Part shown: positions 1-8,316 of the stretch, in pieces
Numbering within the stretch: position 1 is the first letter of the stretch
Layout of the letters: each line of letters opens with the position of its first letter
Assembly (NCBI GenBank): GCA_028222445.1
Contig: JAOISU010000014.1
Location: 1 to 18,727, forward strand
Source of the DNA: Candidatus Pelagibacter sp.
GTDB taxonomy: Bacteria > Pseudomonadota > Alphaproteobacteria > Pelagibacterales > Pelagibacteraceae
Reading direction: 5' to 3'
Length of the DNA: 18,727 nt
Made by a program: the position numbers and the translations under genes
The notes under the pieces: generated by a model
Database searches by the model: none
Seen by the model: the letters and a program-made list of their open reading frames with translations, nothing else
What the model was told of the DNA's origin: nothing

Positions 1-1
1 T

Positions 2-673
2 TTGTTTGGTGCTGATGAAGAGCAGGATAATGAAATTATTCTTAATATGGAGGATTGGAAATTTGAGGATAGACTTTCAAGAGAATTTGAAGCTGTTGGT
101 TTTTTTATATCAGACCATCCTTTAAATCAGTTTAAAGAAATTTTTGATGATTATAAAATTGTAGATTATATAAAGTTTAATTCTGATGATAATATTAAAG
201 ATGCAAATATAGCAGCTACTTTATTAAAAATTTCTGAACGTAAAACAGCCAAAGGAAACTCTTATGGAGTTATTAAATTTACAGATTTAACTAGTGTATT
301 TGAACTTTTTATCTTTTCGGATATTCTTGAACTTAATAGAGAAATTTTAATTGAGGGAAATTCACTAATTATTACTTTAATTAAAACAATTTCAAATGAT
401 GAAAATAAATTAAAGAGAATAAATGTTCAAAAAATCACCTCTCTTAAAGACTTATTTAATAAACCAGTTAGTGAAATTGCTTTTAATATTAAGACTGTTG
501 ATGATATTGAAAAAATATCCAAATTATTAAATGAAGAGGGGACAACAGAGGTAAAAATTAATTTAGAGACTAACGACAACAATATTAGTTTTAAACTTAA
601 GAACAGACGTTTGATTGATAGAAAAGCTATAAATTTACTAAGAAAAGACGATATTTCAGTAATAATACAATAA
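2..673 (+). CDS. dnaE: DNA polymerase III alpha subunit, C-terminal part (5' end outside window)
   Basis: The frame is open at the left edge, so this is only the last ~224 residues of a protein normally about 1,150 long. The catalytic polymerase and PHP domains lie outside the window. The segment starts in the linker typical of DnaE, with LSREFEAVGFFISDHPL near residues 25-41, followed by an OB-fold of the anticodon-binding type around KTAKGNSYGVIKFTDL and VFELFIFSDIL. The alpha subunit is the replicative polymerase in the cytoplasmic holoenzyme; the OB-fold binds single-stranded DNA. The gene ends in TAA and is followed by 129 bases before rpsB, so rpsB probably has its own promoter. The assignment rests on the recognised linker and OB-fold motifs; nothing looks broken in the visible part. 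Confidence 0.93.
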   Translation: MFGADEEQDNEIILNMEDWKFEDRLSREFEAVGFFISDHPLNQFKEIFDDYKIVDYIKFNSDDNIKDANIAATLLKISERKTAKGNSYGVIKFTDLTSVFELFIFSDILELNREILIEGNSLIITLIKTISNDENKLKRINVQKITSLKDLFNKPVSEIAFNIKTVDDIEKISKLLNEEGTTEVKINLETNDNNISFKLKNRRLIDRKAINLLRKDDISVIIQ

Positions 674-680
674 AAAAGAC

Positions 681-709
681 TTGTTTGTTTCATTAAATAT
701 TTGTAAATA
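681..709 (+). promoter_or_regulatory. candidate promoter for rpsB
   Basis: TTGTTT at 681-686 and TAAATA at 704-709 are separated by 17 bases, right after the dnaE stop. The -10 matches the consensus poorly (3 of 6) and such hexamers are common by chance in DNA this AT-rich. The position is sensible: a start near 716 would give a leader of about 87 bases that contains the whole predicted rpsB leader structure. This is an inference from position and weak matches. Confidence 0.22.
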
Positions 710-731
710 CCTGGTAAATTAAATTAACACG

Positions 732-802
732 CACACAGTTTGTGGTTTTATACCTCCGGTCCTTAAATGGAAATTACTGTGGTGGCTTAACCGGGAATAA
801 AT
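732..802 (+). promoter_or_regulatory. structured leader of rpsB, probable S2 autoregulatory element
   Basis: This is the GC-richest short stretch between genes in the window. CACAGT (734-739) can pair with ACTGTG (776-781), and CCGGT (756-760) with ACCGG (790-794), extended by CC (761-762) with GG (784-785). The two helices interlock, which makes an H-type pseudoknot. The second helix covers the start of the Shine-Dalgarno-like GGGA (793-796), six bases before the rpsB ATG. An alternative local hairpin, CACA/TGTG at about 732-744, would compete with the first helix. A conserved RNA element before rpsB has been described in Pelagibacter and other alphaproteobacteria. Repression by excess S2 protein is inferred from that and from the buried ribosome-binding site. 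Confidence 0.6.
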
Positions 803-1624
803 ATGAAAATACCAAGTTTAACTATCCAACAACTATTAGAAGCAGGCGTACACTTGGGTCACAAGACTCTAAGATGGAACCCAAAAATGAAAAAGTACAT
901 TTTTGGAAAAAGAGACTCAATACACATTATTGATTTAACTCAAACACTAGAACTTACCAATGTAGCTTTAGAAAAAGTTTACAATACAATTGCTAATAAT
1001 GGAAAAATACTTTTTGTATCAACAAAAAAGCAAGCATCAGAAGCTATAGCCGAAGTTGCTAAAGAAACTGGCCAATACTTTGTAAATTATAGATGGTTAG
1101 GTGGAATGCTAACTAATTGGGGAACTATCTCAGGTTCAATTAAGAAAATGAAAAAATATGAGGCAGATCTTGTTGCTGAAAATAGAGGTTTCACAAAAAA
1201 AGAATTATTAAAAATGAGTGTCAAAAAAGACAAATTGGAACGAGCTCTAGGAGGAATTGCAGAGATGAAAAAAGTTCCAGATTTAGTTTTTATAATTGAT
1301 ACTAACTATGAATCTTTAGCAATAGCTGAGGCATCTAAATTGGGCATTCCAATTTGTGCTATTTTGGATAGTAACTCAAACCCTGATGGAATAGATTTTC
1401 CAATACCAGGAAATGATGATGCTAGAAGAGCAATTGATCTTTATTGTAATTTAGTAAAAGAAACTATTGAAAATGCAAAAAAAGCTGCTCCAGCAAAAGT
1501 AGATGACAAACCACAAGCAGATGAAGTCAAATCAAAAGAAGCATCTACTAAAACAGTTCAAGAAATTGATAGAGAAAAACTTGATGCCAAATTTGCTAAA
1601 AAGGATAAAAAAAAATTAAACTAA
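803..1624 (+). CDS. rpsB: 30S ribosomal protein S2
   Basis: S2 sits on the small ribosomal subunit near the mRNA exit side and joins late in assembly. The 273-residue protein begins with the family signature [12 protein letters not shown] (residues ~11-22) and carries [23 protein letters not shown] and [12 protein letters not shown], all standard S2 blocks. The core ends near residue 228 and is followed by a ~45-residue tail rich in Lys, Ala, Asp and Glu, longer than in E. coli S2 (241 residues) but of a kind seen in alphaproteobacteria. The ATG at 803 is supported by GGGA six bases upstream and by the conserved N-terminus. The gene is the first of the translation/envelope run, overlaps tsf by one base (TAATG), and is probably controlled through its leader. 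Confidence 0.97.
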   Translation: MKIPSLTIQQLLEAGVHLGHKTLRWNPKMKKYIFGKRDSIHIIDLTQTLELTNVALEKVYNTIANNGKILFVSTKKQASEAIAEVAKETGQYFVNYRWLGGMLTNWGTISGSIKKMKKYEADLVAENRGFTKKELLKMSVKKDKLERALGGIAEMKKVPDLVFIIDTNYESLAIAEASKLGIPICAILDSNSNPDGIDFPIPGNDDARRAIDLYCNLVKETIENAKKAAPAKVDDKPQADEVKSKEASTKTVQEIDREKLDAKFAKKDKKKLN

Positions 1625-2475
1625 TGAGTGATATAGAAAAAGTTAAACAATTACGTGAAGCAACTGGTGCTGGTTTTAAAGATTGTAATCTTGCAATTAA
1701 AGAGTCTGGTGGAGATTTAGATAAAGCTGTTGAGATTTTAAGAGTTAAAGGCATATCAAAAGCTTCTAAGAAAATGTCAAGAGATGCTAAAGAAGGTGTA
1801 ATTGCAACTTCTGGTGATGAAAATAAAATTTCTATTATTGAAGTTAACTGTGAAACAGATTTTGTTGCCAAAAATGATGATTTTGTATTATTTGCTAAAG
1901 AATTGAGTGAACTTAATAATCAAGCAGAGTCTAATATTGAAAAGCTAAGCGAAACTAAAATGTCAAATGGCGAAACGGTTAAAGATAGTTTAGTTGCACT
2001 TATAGCTAAAATGGGTGAAAAAATAACAATAGGTAGAGCAAAAACTTTTAATAACTCAGGTTCTAAAAATTTTAACTACCTTCATACAGTTGTTAAAGAT
2101 AATTTGTCTAAACTTTCTGTTATTGTGTCGCTTGAGGTTAAAGATGTTTCAGATCAAGTCAAAACTTTTGGAAAACAATTGGCAATGCACATTGCAGCAT
2201 CTAGTCCCTTGTCTTTAAATGCAGATTCAATTGATAAAGATCTTATACAAAAAGAACTAGAATTAATTACAGAAGAACTTAAAAGCTCAGGCAAACCAGA
2301 TGAAATTGTTCAAAAAATTAGTTTAGGTAAAATGAATAAATTTAAAGAGGAAAATGCATTATTAACTCAAGCTTGGGTTATGGAGCCAAAAAAGAAAGTT
2401 CAAGATATTGTTAATGAACTTAATATTTCTGGCTTAAAGATAAACGATTTTTGTAGATTAAAAATTGGTGAATAA
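1624..2475 (+). CDS. tsf: elongation factor Ts
   Basis: EF-Ts is the guanine nucleotide exchange factor that releases GDP from EF-Tu in the cytoplasm. The 283 residues match the family length. An N-terminal UBA-like helical domain (residues ~1-45, with [12 protein letters not shown]) is followed by the EF-Tu-contacting motif TDFVAKN (78-84), then the core dimerisation-type subdomains and AMHIAASSP near residue 190. The start overlaps the rpsB stop by one base, as expected for translational coupling in the classic rpsB-tsf pair. The stop TAA at 2473-2475 directly abuts the ATG of frr; in most proteobacteria pyrH lies in between, and here it does not. Confidence 0.97.
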   Translation: MSDIEKVKQLREATGAGFKDCNLAIKESGGDLDKAVEILRVKGISKASKKMSRDAKEGVIATSGDENKISIIEVNCETDFVAKNDDFVLFAKELSELNNQAESNIEKLSETKMSNGETVKDSLVALIAKMGEKITIGRAKTFNNSGSKNFNYLHTVVKDNLSKLSVIVSLEVKDVSDQVKTFGKQLAMHIAASSPLSLNADSIDKDLIQKELELITEELKSSGKPDEIVQKISLGKMNKFKEENALLTQAWVMEPKKKVQDIVNELNISGLKINDFCRLKIGE

Positions 2476-3027
2476 ATGTTTAACGACAAAACATACAATC
2501 AAAAAATGGACAAAACTATTGAGGTTTTTTCTAAAGAACTAACTTCATTAAGAACAGGTCGAGCAAATGCTGCAATGCTAGATCTTATTAAAGTTGATGT
2601 GTATGGTCAAGCTATGCCAATAAATCAAGTTGCTAGCATTACAACACCTGAACCAAGAATGATAAATATTCAAGTTTGGGATGCTAACAATGTTTCATTA
2701 GTAGACTCAGCTATAAAAAAATCTGAATTGGGTTTAAATCCTCAGATAGATGGTCAATTAATCAGATTACCCGTACCAGATTTAAGTGAAGAAAGAAGAG
2801 TGGAGATTAAAAAAGTAATTAAATCTATGGGCGAAAAGTGTAAAGTATCAATTCGAAACATTAGAAGAGAAGCTAATGATGAGTTAAAGAATTTACTTAA
2901 ATCCAAAGAAATTAGTGAAGATGATGAAAAAAAATATGAAAAGATAGTACAAACGTTTACTGACAATCATATTAAAACAATTGATCAAAAAGTTGAGATT
3001 AAAGAAAAAGAAATCATGACTATATGA
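2476..3027 (+). CDS. frr: ribosome recycling factor
   Basis: RRF works with EF-G to split the post-termination ribosome into subunits. The 183 residues agree with the usual ~185. The N-terminal half of domain I has SLRTGRANAAMLD (residues ~27-39), then the small beta domain II with VYGQAMPINQVASIT, and the returning long helices with RLPVPDLSEERR and VSIRNIRREAND. All are family hallmarks. The ATG immediately follows the tsf TAA with no spacer, and the TGA overlaps the uppS ATG by four bases (ATGA), so the gene is translationally coupled on both sides. Confidence 0.97.
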   Translation: MFNDKTYNQKMDKTIEVFSKELTSLRTGRANAAMLDLIKVDVYGQAMPINQVASITTPEPRMINIQVWDANNVSLVDSAIKKSELGLNPQIDGQLIRLPVPDLSEERRVEIKKVIKSMGEKCKVSIRNIRREANDELKNLLKSKEISEDDEKKYEKIVQTFTDNHIKTIDQKVEIKEKEIMTI

Positions 3028-3701
3028 ACCCAATTAAACATGTTGCCATTATTATGGATGGAAACGGTAGATGGGGCATTAAACACAAAAACTCTAGAAA
3101 TGCAGGTCATAAAGCTGGCTTGTATACAGTAGAAGTTATTATCAAAGAATGTTTAGTTCAAAACATTAAGCACTTAACCCTTTATACTTTTTCAACTGAA
3201 AATTGGAAAAGACCAAAAGAAGAAATAAATTATTTATTTGATTTATTGAATAGTTTTTTAACAAATAAAATAAATGAATTAAATAAAAAAAAAATTAAGG
3301 TTAAGTTTATTGGTGAAATAAATAAACTACCTAAAAATTTAAAAAAAATTATAAAAAGTTCAGAAGAAATAACATCAAATAATAAATTATTACAAATTAA
3401 TGTAGCGCTAAATTATGGTTCTAAAAACGAAATAATAAAAAGTTTAAAATTTATAAATAAGAAAAAGATTAGTATAAATGAAAAAAATATTACTAAAAAT
3501 CTTTTTACAAAAAACATTCAAGATCCAGATATTTTAATAAGAACTGGTAATACAAAAAGATTGAGTAATTTTATGCTTTGGCAACTTGCATATACAGAGA
3601 TTTTTTTTGAAAAAAAATTGTGGCCAGATTTTAAAGGCAGTGATTTTAAAAAAATTCTAAAAAGATTTAGATCAATAAAAAGAAATTTTGGGTCAATTTA
3701 A
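3024..3701 (+). CDS. uppS: undecaprenyl diphosphate synthase (cis-prenyltransferase)
   Basis: This enzyme adds isopentenyl units to farnesyl diphosphate to make the C55 lipid carrier used for peptidoglycan and surface polysaccharide. The 225-residue protein has the cis-prenyltransferase signature IIMDGNGRW with the catalytic Asp at residue 12. It also has TLYTFSTENWKRP in the middle and the C-terminal substrate block ILIRTGNTKRLSNFMLWQ with AYTEIFF. The usual IRTGGE is IRTGNT here, a mild deviation; the Arg and Ser that bind the isopentenyl diphosphate are kept. It is slightly shorter than E. coli UppS (253). It overlaps frr by four bases and cdsA by one, and sits with dxr, whose pathway supplies its substrates. 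Confidence 0.95.
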   Translation: MNPIKHVAIIMDGNGRWGIKHKNSRNAGHKAGLYTVEVIIKECLVQNIKHLTLYTFSTENWKRPKEEINYLFDLLNSFLTNKINELNKKKIKVKFIGEINKLPKNLKKIIKSSEEITSNNKLLQINVALNYGSKNEIIKSLKFINKKKISINEKNITKNLFTKNIQDPDILIRTGNTKRLSNFMLWQLAYTEIFFEKKLWPDFKGSDFKKILKRFRSIKRNFGSI

Positions 3702-4363
3702 TGAATAGTGAATTAAAAAAAAGAATCTTAACATCTGTTCTTTTGTTTTCTTTGTTAGCAGGTATGTATTTTTATTCATTTATTATGATTATATCATTAA
3801 TTATAATAGGAGTAATTATATGGATTGAATTTTATGCAATGATTTTGAAAATATTTCCAAGAAAAAAACTAAAACATAGTTTTTTAAGATTTTTATTTAA
3901 AATATTATCCTTATCATATTTAGCATTGTTAATTTACGTCATATTTATTATTGAGTCTTCTTATCCTAATTTAAAAATTTACATATTGTACTCAATTTTA
4001 GTTGCTATTTGTTCAGATATTGGGGGTCTTGTTTTTGGCAAAATTTTTAAAGGAAAAAAATTAACAAGGATAAGCCCAAATAAAACAATCTCAGGTTCAA
4101 TTGGTGCCTATGTGTTTTCTTTATTCTTATTAATATTTTTTCATAAAGAATTGTTCAACTATGATTTTTTAATCCTATCTTTGATTACAATTTTAATATC
4201 AACAACTTCACAATTGGGAGATCTATTTATTTCTTTGCTTAAAAGAAAAGCAAAAGTTAAGGATACGAGCGATATATTACCTGGACATGGAGGTTTTCTT
4301 GATAGAGTTGATGGAATAATCTTTGCTTTACCCATGGGTATTTTATTATTTAATTTATTTTGA
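3701..4363 (+). CDS. cdsA: phosphatidate cytidylyltransferase (CDP-diglyceride synthase)
   Basis: CdsA converts phosphatidic acid and CTP to CDP-diacylglycerol, the branch point of phospholipid synthesis, in the inner membrane. Several hydrophobic segments fill the protein, and the C-terminal third holds the family signature: KRKAKVKDTSDILPGHGG followed by FLDRVD (about residues 180-204), with the metal- and CTP-binding Asp residues. SDIGGLVFGKIFKGKK and SPNKTISGSIGA, also diagnostic, lie upstream. At 220 residues it is shorter than the typical ~270-285, with the loss in the N-terminal membrane region; the catalytic part looks whole. It overlaps uppS by one base, and its TGA ends one base before the dxr ATG. 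Confidence 0.95.
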   Translation: MNSELKKRILTSVLLFSLLAGMYFYSFIMIISLIIIGVIIWIEFYAMILKIFPRKKLKHSFLRFLFKILSLSYLALLIYVIFIIESSYPNLKIYILYSILVAICSDIGGLVFGKIFKGKKLTRISPNKTISGSIGAYVFSLFLLIFFHKELFNYDFLILSLITILISTTSQLGDLFISLLKRKAKVKDTSDILPGHGGFLDRVDGIIFALPMGILLFNLF

Positions 4364-4364
4364 T

Positions 4365-5528
4365 ATGAAAAGAATAGTTATATTTGGTTCAACAGGATCT
4401 ATTGGTGAATCTTTACTTAATTTAGTTAAAAATGATAAAAAAAATTTTAACGTAGAACTGATCTCAGCAAATAGAAATTATAAAAAATTATTAAAACAAG
4501 CTAAATATTTTAATGTCAAAAATCTGATAATTTCAGACTACAATTCTTTTATAAAAGCAAAATAAATTAATAAAAACAAAAATATAAATATCTTCAATAA
4601 TTTTACATCTTTGAAAAAAATATTTAAAAAAAAAAAAATTGATTATACGATGAGTGCAATTTCAGGTTTTTATGGTTTACAACCCACATTGGATATTATT
4701 CAATTTACAAAAATAATAGCAATAGCCAATAAGGAAACCATAATTTGTGGTTGGAATTTAATAAAAAAGAAAATTCAAAAATTTAATACAATATTTATTC
4801 CTGTAGACTCAGAGCATTTTTCAATTTGGTCTTTACTAAGCGATACGAAAGATACAAATATTGAAAAAATTTATATAACTGCTTCTGGCGGACCATTCAA
4901 TAAACTTCCACTAAAAAAATTTTCATCAATTAGTAATACACAAGCCTTAAAACACCCAAATTGGTCAATGGGAAAAAAAATATCAATTGATTCATCCACA
5001 ATGATGAATAAATTATTTGAATTAATTGAGGCAAAAAAAATATTTAATTTAAATTATGATCAAATTGATGCTACCATTCATTCAAAATCATATATTCATT
5101 GTATGGTAAAATTTTCGAACGGATTAATTAAATTACTTGCACATGAAACGGACATGAGAATTCCCATTTTTAATACTTTATATTATGCAAGTAAAAAAAA
5201 GATCAATACAAAAAAAATTGACTTTAAGATCTTGAATAAATTAGACTTTCAAAAAATAAACATTAAAAAATTTCCTGTAATGAAATTAGTTAAAGAACTT
5301 CCAAAAAAAGACTCTTTATTTGAGACTATTTTAGTTAGTGTTAATGACACGTTAGTAGAAAACTTTTTACAAAAAAAAATAAAATTTCTAGATATTTCAA
5401 GGATACTTTTAAAAATACTTAAACTAAAAGAATTTCAAAAATATAAACGTATAACCCCAGCAAACATTGAACAAATTATATCTCTCAACAAATATGTTCG
5501 TTTAAAAATTAACAAATTATGTGTATAA
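4365..5528 (+). pseudogene. dxr: 1-deoxy-D-xylulose 5-phosphate reductoisomerase, interrupted by an in-frame TAA
   Basis: DXR makes 2-C-methyl-D-erythritol 4-phosphate, the committed step of the non-mevalonate isoprenoid pathway. Apart from one stop codon, a single frame runs 387 residues, the family length. The NADPH-binding GSTGSIG is at residues 8-14. After the stop at codon 67 the same frame goes on with ANKE (121-124), the metal ligands in PVDSEH (Asp148, Glu150), HPNWSMG (197-203) and IDSSTMMNK with the following Glu219. All catalytic residues I can check are kept, so decay, if real, is very recent. The 66-residue first piece and the rest (possible TTG restart at 4611) would not work separately, because the restart lacks the NADPH motif. 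A sequencing error or a minor population variant is as likely as a true nonsense mutation. The ATG one base after the cdsA stop fits the conserved N-terminus. Confidence 0.85.
4563..4565 (+). other. premature in-frame stop within dxr
   Basis: TAA occupies codon 67 of dxr between ...SFIKAK and INKNKNINIF.... Both sides are in the same frame and both read as plausible DXR sequence, so a single substitution (for example AAA to TAA in a lysine-rich stretch) explains it; no insertion or deletion is needed. Confidence 0.9.
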
Positions 5529-5536
5529 GAACCAAT

Positions 5537-7780
5537 ATGTTAACAAATTTACTAAAAGCTCTTATATTAATTATCTTATTTGTAGGTAAAGTAAACGCTG
5601 AAGTACTTAAAGATATTATAGTTACAGGAAATGAAAGAGTCTCATCACAGACTATTATAAATTTTTCTAAAATTGAAACTGGTAGTGATCTATCAAAAAA
5701 TCAACTTAACGATGCTTTAAAAAATATTTATGAGACAAATTTTTTTGAAGATGTAAGTTTAGATATAAATAGCGGTATACTAAATATTAATGTTAAAGAA
5801 TTTCCTGTTATACAAGACATTGAATTTAACGGTATTAAAGCAAAAAAAACTATTGAACTATTAAAAGATCAAATTTCTCTTAAATCGAGAAGTTCTTTTA
5901 ACGAATTTTTTCTACAAAATGACTTAAATAAAGTCAAAAATATATTGAGACAGTCTGGCTATTATTTTTCAAATGTGGCTGTCCAAAAAATTGTAAATCC
6001 AAATAATACAATAACTATATCTTATGATATTGAAATGGGAGAAAGAGCTTCAATAAGTGAAATTAAATTTATAGGTGATAAAAAATTTAAGAGCAGCAAA
6101 CTGTTATCTGTTATAAAATCTGAAGAAGATAAATTTTGGAAATTTTTATCTAAGTCAAAATATTTAAATAAAGAACAAACCGAATTAGATAAAAGACTTT
6201 TAAAGAATTTTTATTTAGAAAAAGGTTATTACAAAGCTAGTATAGAGGAGGTTTTTACACAAGTAGTTAATAAAAAAAACTTTTTAATAACATATAAAAT
6301 TAATGCTGGTGATAAATTTTTCTTTAATAACTTTGAGATATTAATACCCGATGATTACAATCAAGATGATTTTGCAAATTTAAAAAAAACATTTAAAAAA
6401 TTAAAAAATAAAAAATACTCTTATAAAGGAATTGAGTCTATTTTAGATGAGATTGACATAATTGCAGCAAATAAGAATTATGAATTTCTTGATGTTACAG
6501 TAGCTGAAAATATTGTAGAAAATAATAAAATTGATTTTGTATTTAATATTAAAGATGGTGAGAAATTTTATGTAGAGAAGATAAATATTTTGGGTAACAA
6601 CATAACTAACGAGTCTTTTATTCGACAAAAATTTGTTGTAGATGAAGGTGATCCTTTTAATAATTTATTACATAATAAAACAATTAATAATTTAAAAAGT
6701 TCAAATATATTCAAAACTGTTAAATCTGAGATTAAAGATGGTAGTACAAATGGTCTTAAAGAAATTGATATTACTATAGAAGAAAAGCCAACCGGAGAGC
6801 TTACTGCTGGTGCGGGTTATGGCTCATCTGGATCAACTTTTATTGTTGGTATAAAAGAAAACAATTTTAAAGGAGATGGGATTAAGCTCGATGCAAATTT
6901 AGCCCTTACAGAAGAGTCCATTAGAGGTAAAATTGCATATACTACACCTAATTTTGCTTACTCAGATAATTCTTTAACAGCTTCATTAGAAAGCACTAGT
7001 ACAGATAAAGAAAAAGATTATGGATATAAAAGCTCACTTAATAAAATTTTACTAGGCACAAGCTATGAACAATATCAAAATCTATATTTTTCACCAAGTT
7101 TTTCAGTTTCTCTTGAAGAATTAACAACAACAGCTAATGCATCATCAAATTATAAAAAACAAGAAGGCTCTTATTTTGATACGTTATTAAATTACTCTAT
7201 TAGCTATAATACGCTAGACTCTTCATTTAGACCTTCAGATGGATTTGTAAGTATTTTTTCACAAGAGCTTCCAGTTCTATCTGATGGCTATAATATAATT
7301 AATGGATATCAAATTACTGGTTATAAAGAAGTTGCAAATGATTCAATATTATCTGTTGGAGTTTATACAAGAGCAGTTAATACTTTAACTAGTGGTGAGG
7401 ATGTTAGAGTATCTAAAAGAATGTTTTTACCAAGTTCCAGACTAAGAGGTTTTGAACCTGGAAAAATTGGTCCAAAAGATGGAGCTGATTTTGTTGGTGG
7501 AAATTATATGGCATCATTTAATACAGCGTTATCACTACCATTTTTATTTACAACATTTGATAATTTAGATTTTTCAATTTTTTTTGATGCAGCCAATGTT
7601 TGGCACGTTGATTATTCAAAAAATGTCGATCAAGGTAACTCTATAAGATCTTCAACTGGGATTGGTCTTAATGTGATTACACCAGTAGGGCCATTAAGCT
7701 TTTCAGTAGCACAACCTATTACTAAACAAGATGGAGATGTTACTGAAACTGTGAGATTTAATTTAGGCACTACATTTTAA
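5537..7780 (+). CDS. bamA: outer-membrane protein assembly factor BamA
   Basis: BamA is the Omp85-family barrel that folds and inserts outer-membrane proteins. From the ATG at 5537 the product has 747 residues. A signal peptide with a hydrophobic run (LLKALILIILFVG) ends in VNA, with likely cleavage before EVLKDI. Five POTRA domains follow to about residue 410, the first beginning IVTGNERVSSQTI. The barrel starts at about GELTAGAGYG and contains the loop-6 motif LRGFEPGKIGP, equivalent to the family VRGF. The chain ends in a terminal Phe after alternating hydrophobics (RFNLGTTF), the outer-membrane sorting signal. An upstream in-frame ATG at 5519 would add six residues and overlap dxr; I prefer 5537 because it gives a cleaner signal peptide. 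rseP, usually just upstream, is absent. The stop overlaps ompH by one base. Confidence 0.95.
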   Translation: MLTNLLKALILIILFVGKVNAEVLKDIIVTGNERVSSQTIINFSKIETGSDLSKNQLNDALKNIYETNFFEDVSLDINSGILNINVKEFPVIQDIEFNGIKAKKTIELLKDQISLKSRSSFNEFFLQNDLNKVKNILRQSGYYFSNVAVQKIVNPNNTITISYDIEMGERASISEIKFIGDKKFKSSKLLSVIKSEEDKFWKFLSKSKYLNKEQTELDKRLLKNFYLEKGYYKASIEEVFTQVVNKKNFLITYKINAGDKFFFNNFEILIPDDYNQDDFANLKKTFKKLKNKKYSYKGIESILDEIDIIAANKNYEFLDVTVAENIVENNKIDFVFNIKDGEKFYVEKINILGNNITNESFIRQKFVVDEGDPFNNLLHNKTINNLKSSNIFKTVKSEIKDGSTNGLKEIDITIEEKPTGELTAGAGYGSSGSTFIVGIKENNFKGDGIKLDANLALTEESIRGKIAYTTPNFAYSDNSLTASLESTSTDKEKDYGYKSSLNKILLGTSYEQYQNLYFSPSFSVSLEELTTTANASSNYKKQEGSYFDTLLNYSISYNTLDSSFRPSDGFVSIFSQELPVLSDGYNIINGYQITGYKEVANDSILSVGVYTRAVNTLTSGEDVRVSKRMFLPSSRLRGFEPGKIGPKDGADFVGGNYMASFNTALSLPFLFTTFDNLDFSIFFDAANVWHVDYSKNVDQGNSIRSSTGIGLNVITPVGPLSFSVAQPITKQDGDVTETVRFNLGTTF

Positions 7781-8316
7781 TGTCAATTATAAATAATACT
7801 TTTAAAGTATGTTTTTATTTGTTTTTTTTGACATTTTTTTCATTTGAAAGTAAATCTGAAACTAAAGTAGCATTTATTCAAATGGACTATCTTATGAACA
7901 AATCATTAGCTGGAAAATCGCTGATAGAACAATTAAATAAAATTGATAAAAAAAATTCTATTGATCTTAAACAAATTAAAGAAAAACTTAATTCAGAAAA
8001 AAAAGATATTTCACAAAAAAAAAATATTTTATCAAATGATGAATACAATAACAAGGTTGCTGCACTAAATAAAAAATTTGAATCTTTTCAGTCTGATGCT
8101 AGAGCTAAAGTTCAAAAAATGAAATCTTTGCGAGATAATGGATTACAAAAAATTATGAATGAGTTGAATATAATTTTATCTGAATATTCAAAAAAAAATG
8201 AATTGACATTTATAATTGATCAAAAAAATATTATTATTGGAAAAACAGATTTGAATATTACAAACGAAATATTAAAATTATTAGATCAAAAGCTGAAAAA
8301 GGTGAAAATTAATTAA
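7780..8316 (+). CDS. skp: OmpH/Skp family periplasmic chaperone
   Basis: Skp holds unfolded outer-membrane proteins in the periplasm on the way to BamA. The 178-residue product has an N-terminal hydrophobic signal segment (VCFYLFFLTFF) with probable cleavage near SKSETK. Next comes the family's start of mature sequence, KVAFIQMDYLMNKS, a long Lys/Glu-rich helical region (about residues 60-130) that would form the coiled-coil tentacles, and a C-terminal strand-forming part with LTFIIDQKNIII. Its place directly after bamA, with a one-base overlap, is the usual one. Sequence identity within this family is low, so the call rests on layout, size and the strand motifs. Confidence 0.88.
   Translation: MSIINNTFKVCFYLFFLTFFSFESKSETKVAFIQMDYLMNKSLAGKSLIEQLNKIDKKNSIDLKQIKEKLNSEKKDISQKKNILSNDEYNNKVAALNKKFESFQSDARAKVQKMKSLRDNGLQKIMNELNIILSEYSKKNELTFIIDQKNIIIGKTDLNITNEILKLLDQKLKKVKIN

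Noticed and set aside
742..933. A 63-codon frame starting with GTG in the rpsB leader and running into rpsB, possible leader peptide
   Set aside because: It overlaps rpsB in another frame, its first part is made of the structured leader bases, and its protein resembles nothing; the RNA structure explains the sequence better.
4323..4364. Upstream ATG at 4323 in the dxr frame, inside cdsA
   Set aside because: The conserved DXR N-terminus (KRIVIFGSTGSIG) begins at the ATG at 4365, one base after the cdsA stop; the earlier codons are cdsA read out of frame.
4563..4640. Programmed frameshift at the A-rich tract as an explanation for split dxr
   Set aside because: The two halves are in the same frame, so a frameshift would destroy rather than restore the product.
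5519..5536. Earlier ATG for bamA, overlapping dxr
   Set aside because: It adds only MCIRTN before a signal peptide that is complete from 5537; kept as an alternative, not chosen.
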